64,000 nt of DNA, from positions 1 through 64,000 of the forward strand of contig NZ_LRUB01000011.1 in NCBI RefSeq assembly GCF_001550065.1, in the 5' to 3' direction. The DNA comes from Kordiimonas lipolytica (GTDB lineage: Bacteria > Pseudomonadota > Alphaproteobacteria > Sphingomonadales > Kordiimonadaceae). Shown here one piece after another: positions 62,559-64,000 of the stretch; the first letter of the stretch is position 1; every line of letters begins with the position of its first letter. The notes below the pieces were generated by a model, which searched no databases, was not told where the DNA came from, and saw nothing but the letters and a program-made list of their open reading frames with translations. Both the position numbers and the translations under genes were made by a program.

Positions 62559-63992
62559 TTATGGTTGGTTTTCCTCGCTTCCGCTTTGGTTTAAGCGGCG
62601 GCCAAAGAAGCTACGCACAGGGCCCCGGCTGATACCGGCGACGGATTGAAGCGCGATGGGGGCGTGGGGGTGCAGTTCCATCTCCCGCCAGTCGATCTTG
62701 CGGAACCGAAGCACCAGTAGCGCCGCCTTGATGGCATAGTCGCCAATGATGACGGCATACATGGCTTCAACCGGCCCACCAAGCGCCTGCACCATGAAGC
62801 CGACAGACAAGCGCCCCACAATCATACCGCAAAAGGTGACAAACAGGGGATAGCGTGTGTCGCCAGCACCCCTTAGCGCGCCGCCGATTGCAAACTCGAT
62901 CGCCATCAGGGGTTGGATCAGCGCGAGGATAAGAATGAAATATTCCGTGTCTGCCCTTACGACCGGGTCTGCGGACAGGATGTTGGCAAGCGGCGTTTTG
63001 AAGGCATAGGTGATGAAGGCAAGCCCACACATGCCAACCATGGCTAGCCGCATGGCCGCCCAGCCGCTTGCAACGGCTTCATCATGTTTTTCTGCGCCGA
63101 TCAGTTGGCCGGAGAGCGTGGCACTTGCGGTGCCGAACCCAAGCCCCACAACGATTGTGATGCTGAGGATGGTGATGCCGATGCCGTAAGCCGCGAAGGC
63201 CGCAGTGCCGTAACCGCTGATCAGCATCATGAACAAAAGGAAGCTCATCTGGATCAAGACCTGCTCAATGGCGGCTGGGGCACCTATCTTGACCAGCTGG
63301 CCGATGCGCTGCCGCTCCAGCGCACCTGAAATATGGGGGCGGAAAACATATTTGCCGCGCAGCCAGTTCATCATGAACCACAAAACGATCAGGGCCTGTC
63401 CGGCAGCTGTGCCCCAGGGAATGCCCGCAATACCAATTTCGGGCGCGCCGAACGCGCCCCGCACCAGCGCATAGGAAAACAGGATCGCGGCCCCGGCGCC
63501 CACGGCGATATAACGGAGCGGCCTTATGACGTCCCCGATGGCACGAAAAGCCGTGGCGATGGTCAGCATCAGGGCAAAAACCATATTCAGCAGTGCAGCT
63601 GGTTGGATATAATCCACAGCAAGCGAAGCTGTCAGGCCGTCCAGGCTGAACATCCTGACCAGATAGGGGGCTGCGAAATAGGTCGCGGTGCCAAGGACGA
63701 TGGAGATCATGACTGCAAGCGCAAGCGAACTTGCAGTAGACGCCGAAGCTTCATTTGTGTCGTCCGCGCCCCAGGCGCGGGCCACAACGGCGGTCGTCGC
63801 AACAGACAGCGCCATGGCAGCCGCCATCAGGAGGAAATGCACCCGCCCGCCTGCCACCACGGCGGCACTCATTTCCTGGCCAAGGGGCGCAACGATCCAT
63901 AGGTGTGCGAAAGAAATGGAAACCATCAGGATATTGCTGACAATATTCGGCCCCGCGAGCCGCCAGACGGTTTGATAGGAAAATCCAGCCAT
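62559..63992 (-). CDS. MATE-family multidrug efflux protein
   Basis: The 477-residue protein has 12 hydrophobic segments in two homologous halves, as in NorM-like MATE transporters that export cationic compounds with Na+ or H+. The GFGTASATLSGQLIGA segment starts the second half. Start ATG at 63992 has TGAGG upstream, so the gene appears complete although the window ends 8 bases beyond. It is 99 bases upstream of the aldolase on the same strand. Confidence 0.9.
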   Translation of the reverse strand: MAGFSYQTVWRLAGPNIVSNILMVSISFAHLWIVAPLGQEMSAAVVAGGRVHFLLMAAAMALSVATTAVVARAWGADDTNEASASTASSLALAVMISIVLGTATYFAAPYLVRMFSLDGLTASLAVDYIQPAALLNMVFALMLTIATAFRAIGDVIRPLRYIAVGAGAAILFSYALVRGAFGAPEIGIAGIPWGTAAGQALIVLWFMMNWLRGKYVFRPHISGALERQRIGQLVKIGAPAAIEQVLIQMSFLLFMMLISGYGTAAFAAYGIGITILSITIVVGLGFGTASATLSGQLIGAEKHDEAVASGWAAMRLAMVGMCGLAFITYAFKTPLANILSADPVVRADTEYFILILALIQPLMAIEFAIGGALRGAGDTRYPLFVTFCGMIVGRLSVGFMVQALGGPVEAMYAVIIGDYAIKAALLVLRFRKIDWREMELHPHAPIALQSVAGISRGPVRSFFGRRLNQSGSEENQP

Positions 63993-64000
63993 AAGCCTCA

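Overview
This 64 kb window looks like chromosomal DNA of an alphaproteobacterium. The signs are a stand-alone ATPase zeta-inhibitor (DUF1476), a DUF2336 protein, the small PurL with separate PurS and PurQ, homospermidine synthase, and an xseB-ispA-dxs-tlyA operon. Genus cannot be fixed from sequence alone; a marine Kordiimonadales or Rhodospirillales-like lineage is my guess. Coding density is high and several convergent neighbours overlap at their stop codons. I saw no rRNA, tRNA, CRISPR or prophage genes.

Layout. 1-1.2 kb: an IS110-family insertion sequence (its far end lies outside the window) with a structured upstream non-coding end that could encode a bridge RNA, abutting a 30-bp perfect palindrome and the purL terminators. 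1.2-5.2 kb: purC-purS-purQ-purL, de novo purine synthesis. 5.4-12.9 kb: ATPase zeta inhibitor, homospermidine synthase flanked by near-identical terminators, an MFS exporter, a lipoprotein amidohydrolase with palindromic candidate operators, a stand-alone RAM/AsnC domain, and a PYROXD2-like FAD oxidoreductase. 13-15.6 kb: a STAS protein and a REC-PP2C-HATPase protein forming a partner-switching pair with the architecture of HsbA/HsbR. 15.6-19.4 kb: a hypothetical protein, a LysR regulator, a TPR protein, a MAPEG protein and HMG-CoA lyase. 19.7-26.4 kb: an EF-G-like GTPase lacking the usual catalytic His, a secreted S33 peptidase, a NatAB-like ABC exporter, an ECF sigma factor and a membrane protein. 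26.4-31.2 kb: MnmC, gamma-carbonic anhydrase, DUF2336 and a class V aminotransferase.

31.19-31.46 kb is the most interesting stretch. Two palindromic enhancer-like sites one integral number of helical turns apart precede a textbook sigma-54 promoter, which reads into a ~130-nt untranslated RNA ending at a strong terminator. The RNA folds into two stem-loops that present the same 11-nt apical loop. I propose it as a sigma-54-dependent small regulatory RNA. Two copies of an 8-nt complement to that loop bracket the start codon of xseB at the head of the isoprenoid operon.

31.5-43 kb: a PlsC-like acyltransferase, an FAD-linked oxidase with Sua5/TsaC, an acyl-CoA dehydrogenase, an MBL hydrolase, then xseB-ispA-dxs-tlyA-rlmD. 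43-51.7 kb: small membrane proteins (one split by a 10-bp tandem duplication), an alpha/beta hydrolase, a Na/Pi cotransporter, aroC, fabI, a BrkB-family protein, a CbpA-like DnaJ protein and pdxH. 51.8-64 kb: a chemoreceptor, then a co-directional cluster (aldehyde dehydrogenase, Fe-alcohol dehydrogenase, thioesterase, two SDRs, an APH-like kinase) suited to oxidising an alcohol through an aldehyde to an acid or acyl-CoA, followed by a methyltransferase-like protein, TesB, a class II aldolase and a MATE exporter.
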